Assembly: GCF_002966125.1 (NCBI RefSeq)
Contig: NZ_CP027062.1
Location: 2,776,501-2,840,500 of the forward strand
Origin: Pukyongia salina
GTDB taxonomy: Bacteria; Bacteroidota; Bacteroidia; Flavobacteriales; Flavobacteriaceae
Direction: 5' to 3'
DNA: 64,000 bases
In this document: positions 62,867 through 64,000 of the stretch, in pieces
How positions within the stretch are numbered: the stretch's first letter is position 1
How the letters are laid out: the number at the start of each line of letters is the position of its first letter
Notes under the pieces: generated by a model
The model's input: the letters and a program-made list of their open reading frames with translations, nothing else
Database searches by the model: none
Told to the model about the DNA's origin: nothing
Program-made: the position numbers and the translations under genes

Positions 62867-64000
62867 TTAGCTGGACGCTTCTTGCTTTACAGCCTTGAAA
62901 TCATTTGTAAGTTTTTGTAATCTAACCCTGGCATCTTTACCGGGCAACTGGTCTGCTCCACTTACCATATTGAGTAAATAAGAAATCTGTGAAACCAGCA
63001 TCTGCTGGGGATAAGCACCTTCGTCGTTCTTAAGTTTTCTTAATACTGAATTTACCTTTTCCAGACGTTCTTGCTTAGCCTTTGCCTTTTTCCCACTCAA
63101 TTCCTCGGCTTCTTCCTCCAGTTGAGCCTGCAATTTTCGGGCTTCGGAAAGCAGATCTATTACCTGATTCTGAAAGGCTAATTGATCCTCGATATTTGCC
63201 TTTGTAATTCCAGATTCGGCTATGCGCGGGTCTATAAGGAGTTCGAAATTTTGTTCCGTTGTTACCCCACCTGCCCGAAGTATAACCTTATAAACCCCTG
63301 GAGCCACTAGCGGGCCACCCCTGTATCGCCTGTCTTCATCTTTTCTCCATGCTCCTTTTTGGCGAAGATTCCAGCTAAAACGATGCAGGCCTGGCTTGGG
63401 ATCCAGTTTTTTGTCTACATAGCGGAAGGTCTCGCTTAAATTCATATCCTCCACAACAACTTCTTTACTTTGCAGTTCCGTACTATCGCTAAAGATCGTT
63501 GCCACCTGCCGATTATGTTCATCTAAGATCTCTATTTGTACACCTCCCTCATGTCCTTCGGGAATATAATAATCGATAATTGCGCTCGCCCCAGGATATT
63601 CGGGGAAATCTGTGTAGGTGGATTTCGGATTTCGATATCGGATCGTATTATCCGGCTTGAACAATACAGCAGAATTTCCAAGATTGTTCACTTGCTGCTG
63701 CCGTAGCGTAGTAATATTATCTAGGATCCAGAAACCTCTTCCCATGGTACTTAGAATAAGATCTCCCCTAAATATTTTAATATCTGTGATAGGCGTTACA
63801 GGTAAATTTTGCTGAAATTCCTTCCAGGACTGTCCATCGTTAAAAGATACAAACACACCGTACTCTGTCCCGGCGAATAAAAGGCCCGGCCGAACAGGAT
63901 CCTCACGAAGCACTCTCGCGTTGAAATCGTCGGGTATTCCATTGGTTATTTTCTCCCAACTCGCACCATAATTGGTTGTTTTATAGAAATACGGTTTTTC
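62867..64000 (-). CDS. BNR/sortilin-like repeat protein, 5' end outside the window
   Basis: The frame is open on the minus strand from the right edge to the TAG at 62867 (377 residues). The edge part is a BNR/Asp-box repeat region (YKTTNYGASWEKIT, then GVFVSFNDGQSWKEF and STMGRGFWILDN), as in VPS10/sortilin-like glycosyl-hydrolase-type proteins of Bacteroidota. From about 63560 a beta-sandwich domain follows, then a coiled coil (QLEEEAEELSGKKAKAKQ) and a C-terminal helical tail. Any signal peptide lies outside. Function is unknown, with binding of sugars or proteins likely. Confidence 0.85.
   Translation of the reverse strand, partial: EKPYFYKTTNYGASWEKITNGIPDDFNARVLREDPVRPGLLFAGTEYGVFVSFNDGQSWKEFQQNLPVTPITDIKIFRGDLILSTMGRGFWILDNITTLRQQQVNNLGNSAVLFKPDNTIRYRNPKSTYTDFPEYPGASAIIDYYIPEGHEGGVQIEILDEHNRQVATIFSDSTELQSKEVVVEDMNLSETFRYVDKKLDPKPGLHRFSWNLRQKGAWRKDEDRRYRGGPLVAPGVYKVILRAGGVTTEQNFELLIDPRIAESGITKANIEDQLAFQNQVIDLLSEARKLQAQLEEEAEELSGKKAKAKQERLEKVNSVLRKLKNDEGAYPQQMLVSQISYLLNMVSGADQLPGKDARVRLQKLTNDFKAVKQEASS

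Noticed and set aside
62832-62884. Hairpin with CAAGAAGCG and CGCTTCTTG arms near the end of the partial right-edge gene
   Set aside because: The loop is about 35 bases and partly inside the coding end, so a terminator role is weakly supported.
1-64000. tRNA or rRNA genes
   Set aside because: No CCA-ending cloverleaf pattern or rRNA-like segment was noticed on either strand; tRNAscan-SE and Infernal would settle this.

Overview
This is a stretch of a Bacteroidota chromosome, most likely a marine-type member of the Flavobacteriaceae. The pointers are many short lipoproteins with Bacteroidota lipoboxes, a DUF4251 protein, a TonB-plug/carboxypeptidase-like protein, a YbbA/YbbP-TesA set, an EF-G2 paralogue, start sites with little Shine-Dalgarno signal, and promoters that resemble TTG-N20-23-TAnnTTTG. 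No rRNA, tRNA, CRISPR array or insertion-sequence transposase was found.

Layout. 1-8505 is housekeeping: MutS2 (cut by the left edge), Ung, a GH25 lysozyme, a four-gene operon (2OG oxygenase, SUI1/YciH, nucleoside phosphorylase, binding-protein-like protein) and a fused E1 alpha/beta 2-oxoacid dehydrogenase. 8660-9849 holds two lipoproteins followed by a strong terminator. 9919-17533 is a nine-gene run with almost no intergenic space: FAD oxidoreductase, methyltransferase, type III polyketide synthase, FabI-like reductase, FabZ-like dehydratase, FabF-like ketosynthase, acyl carrier protein, TerC and an RlmI-like methyltransferase. The first seven genes look like a pathway that makes an acyl chain on its own carrier protein and hands it to the type III PKS. 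20195-24377 is a complete gluconate module: a lipoprotein lactonase, a GntP permease and a single-chain gluconokinase/6-phosphogluconate dehydrogenase.

25411-29739 is a signalling or defence-like module: a membrane-anchored protein, a caspase/serine-hydrolase/TPR protein, a PGDYG-like small protein and a TIR-transmembrane protein. A tiny tandem-repeat protein lies just upstream on the other strand. 31115-34389 carries an EF-G2 paralogue with altered switch residues and a DUF4251 lipoprotein. Then comes an AT-rich accessory island (about 34390-41340). It opens with two 163-bp structured direct repeats, contains a PLD/zinc-ribbon protein, a CHAT protease, a 1079-residue Mrr-like nuclease and a small protein, and ends with a broken gene. 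The CHAT and nuclease pair is the best candidate here for an undescribed immunity system.

41350-49122 holds exported proteins of unknown role and a run of proteins without signal peptides: a toxin-like protein whose N-terminus resembles eCIS cargo, a 12 x 31-residue repeat protein with a Peptidase_G2-like end, a metzincin and a HEAT-like protein. They may be cargo of a contractile or other dedicated injection or secretion apparatus encoded elsewhere. From 49303 to the right edge it is ordinary again: ABC exporter plus SGNH esterase, MscS, a Tat-exported class V aminotransferase, alcohol dehydrogenase, lipoproteins, an FGE-like protein, a membrane-bound winged-helix regulator and a partial BNR-repeat protein.
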